Notes: generated by a model from the letters alone, not told the origin. 64,000 nt of DNA from CAMUQR01 sp963526735 (GCA_963526735.1 CAURNU010000002.1:1-64000); one strand, 5' to 3'; shown: positions 1 through 6,822, counted from the stretch's first letter. Numbers and translations: made by a program.

Positions 1-56
1 TTTTTAGCCTTCTTTTCTTTAACTAATTTAGACCATTATTTAATATTGTTTTTAAA

Positions 57-422
57 TTAAGCAAGCTCAACTGTTGCGCCAGCTTCTTCAAGTTTCTTTT
101 TAGCTTCTTCAGCTTCATCTTTAGAAACTTTTTCTTTAACTGGTGCAGGAGCGCCATCAACGATAGCTTTAGCTTCACCAAGTCCAAGACCTGTAATTTC
201 TTTAACAGCTTTAATAACAGCAACTTTTTGTGCACCAGCATCTTTCAAAGTAACTGTAAATTCTGTTTTTTCGTCAGCAGCGTCAGCAGCACCGGCAGTA
301 GCGGCAACAGCAACAGCAGCTGGTTCAATTCCGTATTCCTCTTTGAGGTGTTCTTTCAGGTCGTTAGCTTCAAGAATAGTCAATTTTACCAATTCTTCAG
401 CCAATTTTTTAATGTCAGCCAT
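57..422 (-). CDS. rplL: 50S ribosomal protein L7/L12
   Basis: bL12, the multicopy stalk protein that recruits EF-Tu, EF-G and other factor GTPases to the large subunit. The 121-residue product has the usual plan: an N-terminal dimerisation region (about 1-33), an Ala-rich hinge (about 35-52) and a C-terminal factor-binding domain (about 53-121) with the motifs FTVTLKDAGAQK and GLGLGEAKAIVD. Length is normal. It lies 68 nt downstream of rplJ and is probably co-transcribed from the leader-controlled promoter at 1182-1211. Unlike most bacteria, rpoB does not follow; rpoBC lies at 53-60 kb. Confidence 0.97.
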   Translation of the reverse strand: MADIKKLAEELVKLTILEANDLKEHLKEEYGIEPAAVAVAATAGAADAADEKTEFTVTLKDAGAQKVAVIKAVKEITGLGLGEAKAIVDGAPAPVKEKVSKDEAEEAKKKLEEAGATVELA

Positions 423-490
423 GTTTTGACTCCTTTTATAAAATTATAGATTAGTAGAATAGTATTTTTAGTTAAAAAATACTCAAAAAA

Positions 491-1000
491 TTAATTGGTT
501 GCTTTACGAAATTCCAAGTCTTCGTTGGTGAGACCACCAGTAATGCCATGAAGTGGCGATAGTAAAGTCTCGACGATTTGACCGATGAGTTGGTCTTTGC
601 TTGGCAGTTCGGCCAAAGTTTTGACCGTTGCCGCATCCATCACAGTGCCGTCGCTCATGAAAGCGCCAACTAGCTCCATTTGGGTATTTTCTTTAGCGAA
701 TTTACCCAAAACTTGTGCTGCAGCGACTTCATCTTCGCTTGAAAAAGCGTAAATCAGCTGGCCGTGCAAGGCTGAAGCATCGACATCTTTGAGATGATCA
801 ACGCTCTTCATTGCTACTTTGACCAAGCGGTTTTTAACGACTTTAACGGTGACGTTGCTTTCGCGAGCTAATTTGCGAAGCTCTTGCATATCCTTAACGG
901 TAATGCCGGCGAAGGTTGCACTCGCAACTGCCTTTGAGTTTTTCAACAATTGCTCGATTTCAGCAACCAAAGCTTGTTTTTTATCGCGTGAAATTGCCAT
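491..1000 (-). CDS. rplJ: 50S ribosomal protein L10
   Basis: uL10 anchors the L7/L12 dimers to 23S rRNA. The start at 1000 (MAISRDKKQALVAEIEQLL) is preferred over an in-frame codon 30 nt upstream, because a GAAAGGA ribosome site sits 5 nt before it. The 169-residue product shows the N-terminal rRNA-binding domain with the family pattern LRKLARESNVTVKVVKNRL (about 41-60) and an acidic C-terminal helix for L7/L12. The gene has its own promoter and an L10-type attenuating leader, so rplJ-rplL is an independent operon. L1 and L11 are not adjacent. Confidence 0.96.
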   Translation of the reverse strand: MAISRDKKQALVAEIEQLLKNSKAVASATFAGITVKDMQELRKLARESNVTVKVVKNRLVKVAMKSVDHLKDVDASALHGQLIYAFSSEDEVAAAQVLGKFAKENTQMELVGAFMSDGTVMDAATVKTLAELPSKDQLIGQIVETLLSPLHGITGGLTNEDLEFRKATN

Positions 1001-1070
1001 AAAATCCTTTCTTTGGTGTTGTTTTGTCAAACGATTAAATTGTTAAATTGCGGTAACTGGAGCGCCAAAA

Positions 1071-1110
1071 AACAAAAAAGTCTTTGATTCTCGCAACTAC
1101 CAAAGACTTT
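1071..1110 (-). terminator. Intrinsic terminator in the rplJ leader
   Basis: The arms AAAGTCTTTG (1101-1110) and CAAAGACTTT (1077-1086) form a 10-bp stem followed by a T-rich run on the minus strand. It lies inside the leader upstream of rplJ, so it probably acts as a conditional terminator. Confidence 0.75.
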
Positions 1111-1172
1111 ATCTCATGATTTCCTCGGTAGCAGATTAAGTCGGAATCCGACAGCTACTGTCTTTGGCAATA
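1071..1172 (-). promoter_or_regulatory. Ribosomal protein L10 leader (attenuator)
   Basis: On the minus strand the 5' region of the rplJ mRNA carries the conserved features of the known L10 leader: AAAGACAGTAGCTGTCGG, then CTTAATCTGCTACCGAGG, followed by a hairpin and U tract. L10 or L10-L7/L12 binding to such leaders represses the operon. Recognition rests on sequence pattern; binding is inferred from the family. Confidence 0.82.
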
Positions 1173-1181
1173 CCTAATTGG

Positions 1182-1211
1182 ATTATATCATAAGTGTGGT
1201 AGAAAAATCAA
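1182..1211 (-). promoter_or_regulatory. Promoter for rplJ-rplL
   Basis: TTGATT (1211-1206) and TATAAT (1187-1182) with an 18-nt spacer, and TGA just before the -10 as an extended element. It sits immediately upstream of the L10 leader. Confidence 0.7.
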
Positions 1212-1273
1212 CATCAAAAATGATTAATTAGCCTATTATCGGGTAAATGATCGAATTGACAAGTATCTTATGC

Positions 1274-1302
1274 TTGACTTTTTAAATCAAATCTGATATA
1301 AT
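1274..1302 (+). promoter_or_regulatory. Promoter of the orphan gene at 1388
   Basis: TTGACT (1274-1279), 17-nt spacer, TATAAT (1297-1302), with TGA directly before the -10. Near-perfect housekeeping sigma consensus. Confidence 0.78.
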
Positions 1303-1387
1303 TAAAGGATACACCTTATAATATCTGCCTCTATGTAGTTTGGGCGGTATATTATGAAAAGTTAGTTATTTAAAAGGAGGAATAAAA
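1303..1387 (+). promoter_or_regulatory. Structured 5' leader of the gene at 1388
   Basis: The 85 nt between promoter and gene hold a short AAGG/CCTT hairpin and a longer dyad in which ATAATAT-CT-GCC pairs with GGC-GG-TATATTAT. An AAGGAGG site follows 7 nt before ATG. Function unknown. Confidence 0.45.
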
Positions 1388-1693
1388 ATGAGTAAAAATG
1401 AAAAAACAATGGCTAATGAGGTCGAATCTCGCAATTTGCCGATTGACGCAGCCATTGCTGCATTTGAGAGACTGAATCCGTATAACGTCAGTCATGTGGG
1501 CATGATAATAAAGCCTAATGATATTAAATCGGTGACGATTTATTTTGTCGGTGAGGCTTCTGACTTGTATTATCCAGCGGGCTGGTATTATACGGGTAAA
1601 GAATTTACAAATATGGGCAATTGCAGCGAAGGGTTCGCAATTGCCGTTCCCATGGAAAGGCATGTCAGTCAGCGACATGGGTTTACTCATTAA
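1388..1693 (+). CDS. Hypothetical protein (101 aa), orphan cassette
   Basis: I do not recognise this protein. It is a 101-residue soluble product with no signal peptide or membrane segment. It has an aromatic central stretch (VTIYFVGEASDLYYPAGWYY, about 49-68) and a His-containing C-terminus (ERHVSQRHGFTH). The start is set by AAAAGGAGG 7 nt upstream. It is monocistronic, with a consensus promoter at 1274-1302 and a terminator at 1700-1726. It is the first of six plus-strand genes in an accessory island opposed to the flanking core genes. Confidence 0.75.
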   Translation: MSKNEKTMANEVESRNLPIDAAIAAFERLNPYNVSHVGMIIKPNDIKSVTIYFVGEASDLYYPAGWYYTGKEFTNMGNCSEGFAIAVPMERHVSQRHGFTH

Positions 1694-1699
1694 AATCTT

Positions 1700-1726
1700 A
1701 ACCACGCCAACCGGCGTGGTTTTAAA
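1700..1726 (+). terminator. Intrinsic terminator after the gene at 1388
   Basis: AACCACGCC (1700-1708), loop AACC, GGCGTGGTT, then a T/A-rich tail. Perfect 9-bp stem, 7 nt downstream of the stop codon. Confidence 0.85.
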
Positions 1727-1788
1727 TTAAATACTTAACAATAATCGGAACATTCTGGTCGTCTTTATATAATTTCGGCACAATAGTA

Positions 1789-1817
1789 TTGACATTATTA
1801 TTAAAGTATTGTATAAT
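1789..1817 (+). promoter_or_regulatory. Consensus promoter of the gene at 2041
   Basis: TTGACA (1789-1794), 17 nt, TATAAT (1812-1817): an exact match to the sigma70-type consensus. It is about 225 nt upstream of the start codon, so the transcript has a long leader. Confidence 0.82.
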
Positions 1818-2040
1818 GTCAGTATGAGTTTGGGAGATACCCATAATTCAAGTTCACAATTAACAATAATGACGCTATTTTCTACCCCTTCCCTGTGAAT
1901 TTTGGGCAGTATTGACTCTATTATCAATAGTAGAGTGAATACTGCTCATGGTGAGCAGAATTTATTGCCAATGAGAGAATTCTTAATCTTAAGATTTAAG
2001 ACATTGGCTTTTCCCACCTGGGAGGAAGGAGGGTGTCTCC
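1818..2040 (+). promoter_or_regulatory. Long structured leader with attenuator-like hairpin
   Basis: Three inverted repeats are visible. GCAGTATT (1906-1913) pairs with AATACTGC (1938-1945), enclosing ACTCTA/TAGAGT. GCTCA-TGG-TGAGC (1944-1956) overlaps the end of the first stem, so the two are mutually exclusive. GCCAATG (1967-1973) pairs with CATTGGC (2002-2008), with an inner TCTTAA/TTAAGA pairing, and is followed by TTTTCCC as in a weak terminator. A purine-rich ribosome site, GGGAGGAAGGAGGG, follows. This layout suggests conditional expression; no known riboswitch was recognised. Confidence 0.5.
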
Positions 2041-2544
2041 ATGAAGATGACACTATCAGACATAAAGGGTATGTATAAAAAATACGATTGCTTGGAAACA
2101 GAAAGCAATTATTTAGTCAAAAGGTTCGGAAAATACGAACCTGATATGATATTTGTAATTAGCAAAAAAATGGAAATGGAGGTGAATGACAATGGTAAGA
2201 TAATCGATCCATTAGAGTTCACCGATCTATATAACTCTACATTGGAGAATATGAATATTTTGTTCAATGGACGCGTGGATGCGCTCATTGGCAAATTTTG
2301 GATCAGTAAGAATGGCAACAAATGCTTTTCTCCTTGTGAGATAAGCAAAGCAAGCCACTTTTTGATACGCGTTGATTGGGGCGGAAGTTTCAATTCTACG
2401 CGTGGTAATAAACCTTATGAGATAACAGAAATCAAAGATGTGGCACATTTTTGTCACAAAGCGTCGAATGGAGGTGGAACTGGGTACGACTATTGGGTTG
2501 TCCCAAAAAAATTTAAGAATGTCATTGGAGATGATGAATACTAA
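2041..2544 (+). CDS. Hypothetical protein (167 aa), orphan cassette
   Basis: Not recognised. This is a 167-residue soluble protein without signal or membrane segments. Notable stretches are KFWISKNGNKCFSPCEIS (about 88-105), FLIRVDWGGSFNSTRG (about 107-122) and a Gly-rich ASNGGGTGYDYWVVPKK near the C-terminus. The start follows GGAGGAAGGAGGG at close spacing. The gene is monocistronic, driven by a perfect consensus promoter through a long structured leader and closed by the terminator at 2555-2579. The conserved-looking Trp/Gly/Asn motif suggests a folded domain, but I assign no function. Confidence 0.75.
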   Translation: MKMTLSDIKGMYKKYDCLETESNYLVKRFGKYEPDMIFVISKKMEMEVNDNGKIIDPLEFTDLYNSTLENMNILFNGRVDALIGKFWISKNGNKCFSPCEISKASHFLIRVDWGGSFNSTRGNKPYEITEIKDVAHFCHKASNGGGTGYDYWVVPKKFKNVIGDDEY

Positions 2545-2554
2545 CGGCATTCTT

Positions 2555-2579
2555 TCCCCAGCGTAGGCTGGGGATTTTT
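2555..2579 (+). terminator. Intrinsic terminator after the gene at 2041
   Basis: CCCCAGC, loop GTAG, GCTGGGG, then ATTTTT. The 7-bp GC-rich stem begins 11 nt past the stop codon. The following stretch, 2580-2720, is AT-rich and shows nothing else. Confidence 0.88.
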
Positions 2580-2721
2580 CATTGTGATAAATTGCATAAA
2601 AGGATTGATGATAGATGGGTGAAAAACTCAATTCTTATAGAAATATTCTGAAGTGCTAGTATATTAAATTAATGATAGGTGGTATAAAGTTTAGATTTTT
2701 AAATAAAATGTGTTAAAACAA

Positions 2722-2750
2722 TTGACAAAATAAAACACTTGTGTTATAAT
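2722..2750 (+). promoter_or_regulatory. Consensus promoter of the gene at 2995
   Basis: TTGACA (2722-2727), 17 nt, TATAAT (2745-2750), with TGT before the -10. Perfect -35 and -10 plus an extended -10. Confidence 0.83.
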
Positions 2751-2994
2751 GACTTCATAAGCTTGAGAACGGAAAAGTATCCACTCGAAAAGCTTAAGAA
2801 CATTAAGACCAATATGAAGATATAAGGATTTCAACCGCTAAGGTGGGATGAGCGAATATAATACCATAGATAAAAGCTAATGAACCTATTGTATTCAATC
2901 ACCCCACCTTGCGAAAAAAGAGTCAGGTGTAGGCGGTATCCGACCGATTCGGAAAATTTCCAAAGCGGCCGAAGCCGCTAGAAAGGAGCCGATC
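2751..2994 (+). promoter_or_regulatory. 244-nt structured leader RNA
   Basis: Strong pairings are visible. AAGCTTGAG near 2759 pairs with CTCGAAAAGCTT near 2785. A long-range helix is formed by CGCTAAGGTGGGATGA (about 2836-2851) and TCACCCCACCTTGCG (about 2908-2922), with one bulge and one mismatch. TCCGA/TCGGA forms a small hairpin. AGCGGC-CGAA-GCCGCT ends just before AGAAAGGAG, so it may influence ribosome access. No known riboswitch class was recognised. Confidence 0.5.
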
Positions 2995-3336
2995 ATGGCT
3001 AAAATTAAAATAACAAACCTTACACCTCATCAAGTTACTGTTATAGCTGAGGACGGCGCTATTGTAGCGCAGTTCCCTTCTGAGGGAATAGCTCGTGCCT
3101 CTCAGCAGGCTGAAAAAGTAGGGGAGCTCAATGGAATCGAGTTAGTGAGTATGAAGTTCGGCGAACCTGAAGATTTGCCGGATCCTGTAGAAGGAACTTA
3201 CTATATAGTCAGTATTATTACTGCCAACGCAGCTCAGGCTGTTGGACGCAGAACAGACGATCTGCTGATTACGGCAGACCCTGTTCGCGATGCTGATGGT
3301 AGAATCATCGGTTGCAAGAGGTTTGCTCTAGTCTAG
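2995..3336 (+). CDS. Hypothetical protein (113 aa), NLTPH-type small protein
   Basis: A 113-residue soluble protein beginning MAKIKITNLTPHQVTVI. The N-terminal pattern NLTPH-x-V-x-V followed by FPSEG, and a central GTYYIVSIITANAAQ, recall small proteins I have seen in phage and actinobacterial genomes. I cannot name a family, so this is weak recollection. The start is fixed by AGAAAGGAG 6 nt upstream. It has its own consensus promoter and a very structured leader. After its stop codon a further structured stretch and a strong terminator at 3476-3507 follow. Confidence 0.75.
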   Translation: MAKIKITNLTPHQVTVIAEDGAIVAQFPSEGIARASQQAEKVGELNGIELVSMKFGEPEDLPDPVEGTYYIVSIITANAAQAVGRRTDDLLITADPVRDADGRIIGCKRFALV

Positions 3337-3349
3337 ACTGATGACAGGC

Positions 3350-3440
3350 ATCTCCTAGAAAGTGCATAAAAGAGTTTTTAAGGTTCGCCCTTAACTTCTA
3401 GCGGACAACCCGCAATACACTCGCCAACCTAGGAGCTCTG
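3350..3440 (+). other. Structured 3' region, candidate RNA element
   Basis: CTCCTAG (3352-3358) can close with CTAGGAG (3429-3435) around two internal hairpins, TTAAGG-TTCGC-CCTTAA (3378-3394) and GCGG-ACAAC-CCGC (3401-3413). The closing strand can instead form GGAGC-TCT-GCTCC (3432-3444). The pairings are visible in sequence; whether this is an independent RNA or a 3' UTR is unknown. The rest, to 3475, holds no gene. Confidence 0.4.
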
Positions 3441-3475
3441 CTCCCCATTGCCTTACAACTGAATATTGGATTTAC

Positions 3476-3507
3476 AGCCCGGACGAATGTCCGGGCTTTC
3501 CCTTTGT
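3476..3507 (+). terminator. Intrinsic terminator after the 2995 transcript
   Basis: AGCCCGGAC (3476-3484), loop GAAT, GTCCGGGCT (3489-3497), then TTCCCTTT. Perfect 9-bp GC-rich stem about 140 nt after the stop codon. Confidence 0.85.
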
Positions 3508-3568
3508 CTAAAAATATCTTTTTCATGATATAATTTTATTAGGTAATACTTAAAAAAGGATATTAAAA

Positions 3569-5035
3569 ATGAGTGAGTCATTCCCCAGTTTTGGCGGAGC
3601 TGATCGGCATCAGTTTGAAGTACCGATGGAAGATCGACAAGAGAATATAGAAAATATTGAGCAATTAAGCGTAGCTCCAGTGCAAGAACTAGGCCAAAGA
3701 GCTTTGGAATCAGTTAATTCTATGGAAAACTTGGAAGAAAATAAGGCTGATACTTTAGCCGAACACATTCCTGTTATAGATACGGCAGAGAGTTTGGCAG
3801 AGCGTCAAGAAAAGCTCAAGAGAGGCATTAAGATCGTTATTGGCGGTCCACCGCACTCTGGAAAGTCAGTATTTATTGAAGCCTTGACTCAAAACTTGGA
3901 TAAGGATAATACCTTTTCATTTAGTGCGGCTCCAGATGGTGAATGCCCATGGCTTCAGCGTCATTACGATGATCCAGAAGTAGTAAAATTTCGTCAAAAG
4001 GGTAAATTTACTACTGAGTTCGTAGCGGATTGTAAAAAGAAGATTCGTGACTGGGATGGTCCGTTGATGATCATCGACGTTGGTGGTCGGACGAGTGAAG
4101 AAAATGCACAAATGATTGAGGGTGCAACCCATGCGATTATTCTCGCTGGCGACTTATCGAAAGTAGCAGAGTGGCGTGATTTCTTTGAAGAAAATAATAT
4201 TGAGGTTATAGCTAAGCTTCATAGTCACTATCGATGCAATCATGATGTTCAGCGCAATGTGGAGTCAGAAAAGAGCCATATTGTAAGCTCGGTGCATCAC
4301 CTAGAGCGTGGCGAACCGGCGGCCGACAGAGAAACTATCAAACAAGTTGCAGGCCTAATATCTGATATGGTGGAGGGCAATATTGCATATAAAAAAGCTC
4401 ATGAGGGCGAAAACGCCAATCCTTTTGAAGTATTTATTCCAGAAGTGTTCAAAGATTTGCCAAATGAAACCGTAGAACGAACTATTACCACTAGAGATGG
4501 ACAACAAAAACAAGTGCAAAATAGGCAGATTTTGCGCTCGGCAATTCCAGAGATTTATGAAAAAGCTCTTGATTTTGATGGGCAACCGGCATGGCTTAAT
4601 GGTCCGGTTAATTCTTGGGAGGCTATCGCTCTTGCTATGGCGTTTGAGGACGCTGGAAGTAGCGATGTGCGTCTCCGTGGGCCAGATGGCTATATTCCCA
4701 TAAAGAAGCTTCCTGAGGCGGAAGAGATAGACACTAAATGGTGGGCTGAGCCTCAACAACAAGGTGAGATGGATGGTAAGCCAATCTATGTCGTTCACAA
4801 TACGGCTCATGCCTCCAATAATCCAATTTCTCCAGTGGATTTAGAAGCTATGACTATTCCAAAACTTCCAGAGAATGCTTTTGTGATAATATCCACGCAA
4901 GGTCCAAACTGGCTAAAGGCATCAATTGCTTCTGGTTATAAGGGTAAGGTTGCAGGCATTGCGGCATTTCAACCTGGTGATGGCTCAACCATTGCTTGGT
5001 CGATAGATAAAGACTGTCTAGGAAAGGTTATCTAA
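3569..5035 (+). CDS. P-loop ATPase with Csx3-like C-terminal domains
   Basis: A 488-residue soluble protein. Residues 1-85 are acidic and probably flexible. A P-loop domain follows, with Walker A GGPPHSGKS (92-100), the patterns PDGECPW (122-128) and KGKFTTEFV (144-152), and a Walker B-like MIIDVGG (167-173). This matches my recollection of the ATPase fused to the CRISPR accessory protein Csx3. The C-terminus has two related segments, PAWLNGPVNSWEA (340-352) and FVIISTQGPNWLKASIASGY (438-457), resembling the Csx3 core. The His and Asp residues of the A. fulgidus Csx3 ring nuclease are not evident, so catalysis is doubtful. No CRISPR array or cas gene is present. Its TAA overlaps the next ATG (TAATG), indicating coupling to the HD gene. 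Confidence 0.62.
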   Translation: MSESFPSFGGADRHQFEVPMEDRQENIENIEQLSVAPVQELGQRALESVNSMENLEENKADTLAEHIPVIDTAESLAERQEKLKRGIKIVIGGPPHSGKSVFIEALTQNLDKDNTFSFSAAPDGECPWLQRHYDDPEVVKFRQKGKFTTEFVADCKKKIRDWDGPLMIIDVGGRTSEENAQMIEGATHAIILAGDLSKVAEWRDFFEENNIEVIAKLHSHYRCNHDVQRNVESEKSHIVSSVHHLERGEPAADRETIKQVAGLISDMVEGNIAYKKAHEGENANPFEVFIPEVFKDLPNETVERTITTRDGQQKQVQNRQILRSAIPEIYEKALDFDGQPAWLNGPVNSWEAIALAMAFEDAGSSDVRLRGPDGYIPIKKLPEAEEIDTKWWAEPQQQGEMDGKPIYVVHNTAHASNNPISPVDLEAMTIPKLPENAFVIISTQGPNWLKASIASGYKGKVAGIAAFQPGDGSTIAWSIDKDCLGKVI

Positions 5036-5619
5036 TGATTAGTAAAAAGGTTAACCTAGCTTTAAAAGTGGCGTCCAGGGCGCATCGTGATCAAATGAGA
5101 AAAGGGACTGACATTCCTTATATCTCGCATATTTTTGCGGTGGCAATGATTATCTCACGATATACAAGCGATGAGGATGCGATTGTAGCTGGCGTTTTGC
5201 ATGATATTTTGGAGGACGTAAAACCCACGGTGTATTCTGAAACAGCTATGAGAAACGATTTTGGTAACGAGGTAGTTGAGATTGTAAAAGACGTCTCTGA
5301 AGAGAAAACTGCTGGCAAGCCAGAAAAACCTTGGGCAGAACGCAAAAAAGGTTATTTAACCCACCTAAGTAGCCTTGAGGATCAGCGACCGCTAATTGTT
5401 TCTACTGCTGATAAAATACATAATTTAACAGATATACTAGAAGAATATGAAATGGTTGGTGATAGTATCTGGCAAAAATTCAATGCTAGTAAAGATGATG
5501 AATTATGGTTCTATAATGAATTTCTAAATGTTATAAAAAAGAAGCATATTCCTGAACGTATGAAGATTGATATGGCTTTATTAGTTGATAGATTAAAGAG
5601 TGCGGTGAATCAGGAATAA
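5035..5619 (+). CDS. SpoT/MESH1-like HD phosphohydrolase
   Basis: A 194-residue stand-alone HD protein of the RelA/SpoT hydrolase type. It shows AHRDQ (16-20), ISHIF (30-34), the signature HDILED (56-61) and ADKIHNL (125-131). These correspond to the metal-binding HD site, the HDxxED catalytic loop and the DxxHN element of (p)ppGpp 3'-pyrophosphohydrolases. There is no synthetase domain. The likely reaction is hydrolysis of a nucleotide 3'-pyrophosphate, although relatives act on other nucleotides. The ATG overlaps the stop of the upstream Csx3-like gene by one base, so the two are made together and probably act on the same pathway. Confidence 0.82.
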   Translation: MISKKVNLALKVASRAHRDQMRKGTDIPYISHIFAVAMIISRYTSDEDAIVAGVLHDILEDVKPTVYSETAMRNDFGNEVVEIVKDVSEEKTAGKPEKPWAERKKGYLTHLSSLEDQRPLIVSTADKIHNLTDILEEYEMVGDSIWQKFNASKDDELWFYNEFLNVIKKKHIPERMKIDMALLVDRLKSAVNQE

Positions 5620-5633
5620 AAACGTGAGCTTGA

Positions 5634-5662
5634 TTGACAAACAAATAAATATATGTTATAAT
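5634..5662 (+). promoter_or_regulatory. Consensus promoter of the MYG1-like gene
   Basis: TTGACA (5634-5639), 17 nt, TATAAT (5657-5662), with TGT before the -10. It separates the MYG1-like gene from the upstream two-gene operon. Confidence 0.83.
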
Positions 5663-5714
5663 GATAGAATACACTATTGTGTTTCGTACATTATTAATTA
5701 GGGAGGTGTAAGCT

Positions 5715-6653
5715 ATGATACGAATTCACAAAACCTATTCGCAAATTGTTAACGCCGTGACGCACACTGCTCCGCATCATGCGGATGAGGTGTTTGCAAC
5801 AGTAATGCTCGCATTTTTGTTTCCCGTAGAGTTATTCAGAACGAGAAACCAAAGTCTTATTGACGCTACGGATGCTATCGTATATGATGTCGGTGGCGAA
5901 TTTGATCCTACGCGAAAACGCTTCGATCATCATCAGAGAGGGTTTGCTGAAGTCCGTCCTGATGGAATTGTTTATTCTTCTGCTGGTTTAATCTGGCGCA
6001 AATATGGGATAGAAATTGTCAAGACATTGGGTAAAAACAAGGGAGTTGACAATGAAATGGCGCTCGAAATTGTGTCCTATGTCGACAATGCTCTTATTAG
6101 AGGCGTTGATGCAATGGATAACGGTCAGGGAGAAAAAGGTGACTCGATGTCAGTTTCCTCAGCTATTTCGATTTATAATACCCTTTGGGATGAAGATGAA
6201 GACGCAGATGTATGTTTCATAAAGGCTTGCGAGATTGCGAGTATGATATTGGAACGTGAAATCAAAGTTGCCATTTCTTCAATCCGTGGGCAAAAAATGG
6301 TCAAAGAGCAGATTGAGGCTACAACCGGTGCTGTCCTTGTAATGGACAAGTTTATAGGTGGGTGGCTGGAAGCTGTCCTGACTTCCGATAACCCGAAAGC
6401 TACTGATTTGCTATATGTGGTTTTTCCGGCAATCGATGGCAATTGGAATGTACAGGCAATTCCACCGACAATTGATAAGCAGATGTCTCAAAGGAAGCCT
6501 TTTCGTGAGGAGTGGCGTGGACTTCGAGGTGATGATCTCAGAAAAGTATCTGGCGTAGAAACAGCTATATTCTGTCATACTGCTGGATTCTTCGCTGTAG
6601 CTAAAACCAAAGAAGATGCTATCAGACTCGCGGAAAAAGCAGTAGATGCTTAA
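5715..6653 (+). CDS. MYG1 family (UPF0160) DHH-like hydrolase
   Basis: A 312-residue member of the MYG1/UPF0160 family, metal-dependent DHH-type phosphoesterases; eukaryotic MYG1 is reported to be a 3'-5' RNA exonuclease. Diagnostic motifs are THTAPHHADEVFATVML (16-32), IVYDVGGEFDPTRKRFDHHQ (55-74) and SSAGLIWRKYG. Length matches bacterial homologues. GGGAGGTG lies 7 nt before ATG. It has its own consensus promoter and a terminator at 6684-6709, and is the last gene of the plus-strand island. Substrate in bacteria is unknown to me; nucleic acid end processing is the inference. Confidence 0.88.
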   Translation: MIRIHKTYSQIVNAVTHTAPHHADEVFATVMLAFLFPVELFRTRNQSLIDATDAIVYDVGGEFDPTRKRFDHHQRGFAEVRPDGIVYSSAGLIWRKYGIEIVKTLGKNKGVDNEMALEIVSYVDNALIRGVDAMDNGQGEKGDSMSVSSAISIYNTLWDEDEDADVCFIKACEIASMILEREIKVAISSIRGQKMVKEQIEATTGAVLVMDKFIGGWLEAVLTSDNPKATDLLYVVFPAIDGNWNVQAIPPTIDKQMSQRKPFREEWRGLRGDDLRKVSGVETAIFCHTAGFFAVAKTKEDAIRLAEKAVDA

Positions 6654-6683
6654 CTACTTAACACTATCCTAATCTTAAATATG

Positions 6684-6709
6684 ACGGTCGGAGAAATCCG
6701 GCCGTTTGC
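6684..6709 (+). terminator. Intrinsic terminator after the MYG1-like gene
   Basis: ACGGTCGGA (6684-6692), loop GAAA, TCCGGCCGT (6697-6705), then TTT. Nine pairs including one G-U. Confidence 0.72.
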
Positions 6710-6799
6710 TATATGTGATGAATAGTTCGTAAGGAGCTATGTTATGAGTTTTTTATAATTTCTAAGTTGTTTTAATAGGTAGTTGTTGAATTATGTTAA

Positions 6800-6822
6800 T
6801 AAAAAAAATGCGCTGACGCGCA
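6800..6822 (-). terminator. Terminator of tRNA-Thr(GGT)
   Basis: On the minus strand GCGC, loop GTCA, GCGC, then ATTTTTTTT, about 20 nt beyond the encoded CCA of the tRNA. Confidence 0.7.

Noticed and set aside
2751..3507. A tmRNA or RNase P RNA around the structured leader
   Set aside because: No tmRNA tag with flanking tRNA-like ends and no conserved RNase P core motifs were present; the structured parts flank a coding gene.
3569..6653. A CRISPR-Cas locus around the Csx3-like gene
   Set aside because: I saw no repeat-spacer array and no Cas10, Cas1, Cas2, Csm or Cmr-like protein anywhere in the window. Csx3-like domains also occur outside CRISPR loci.
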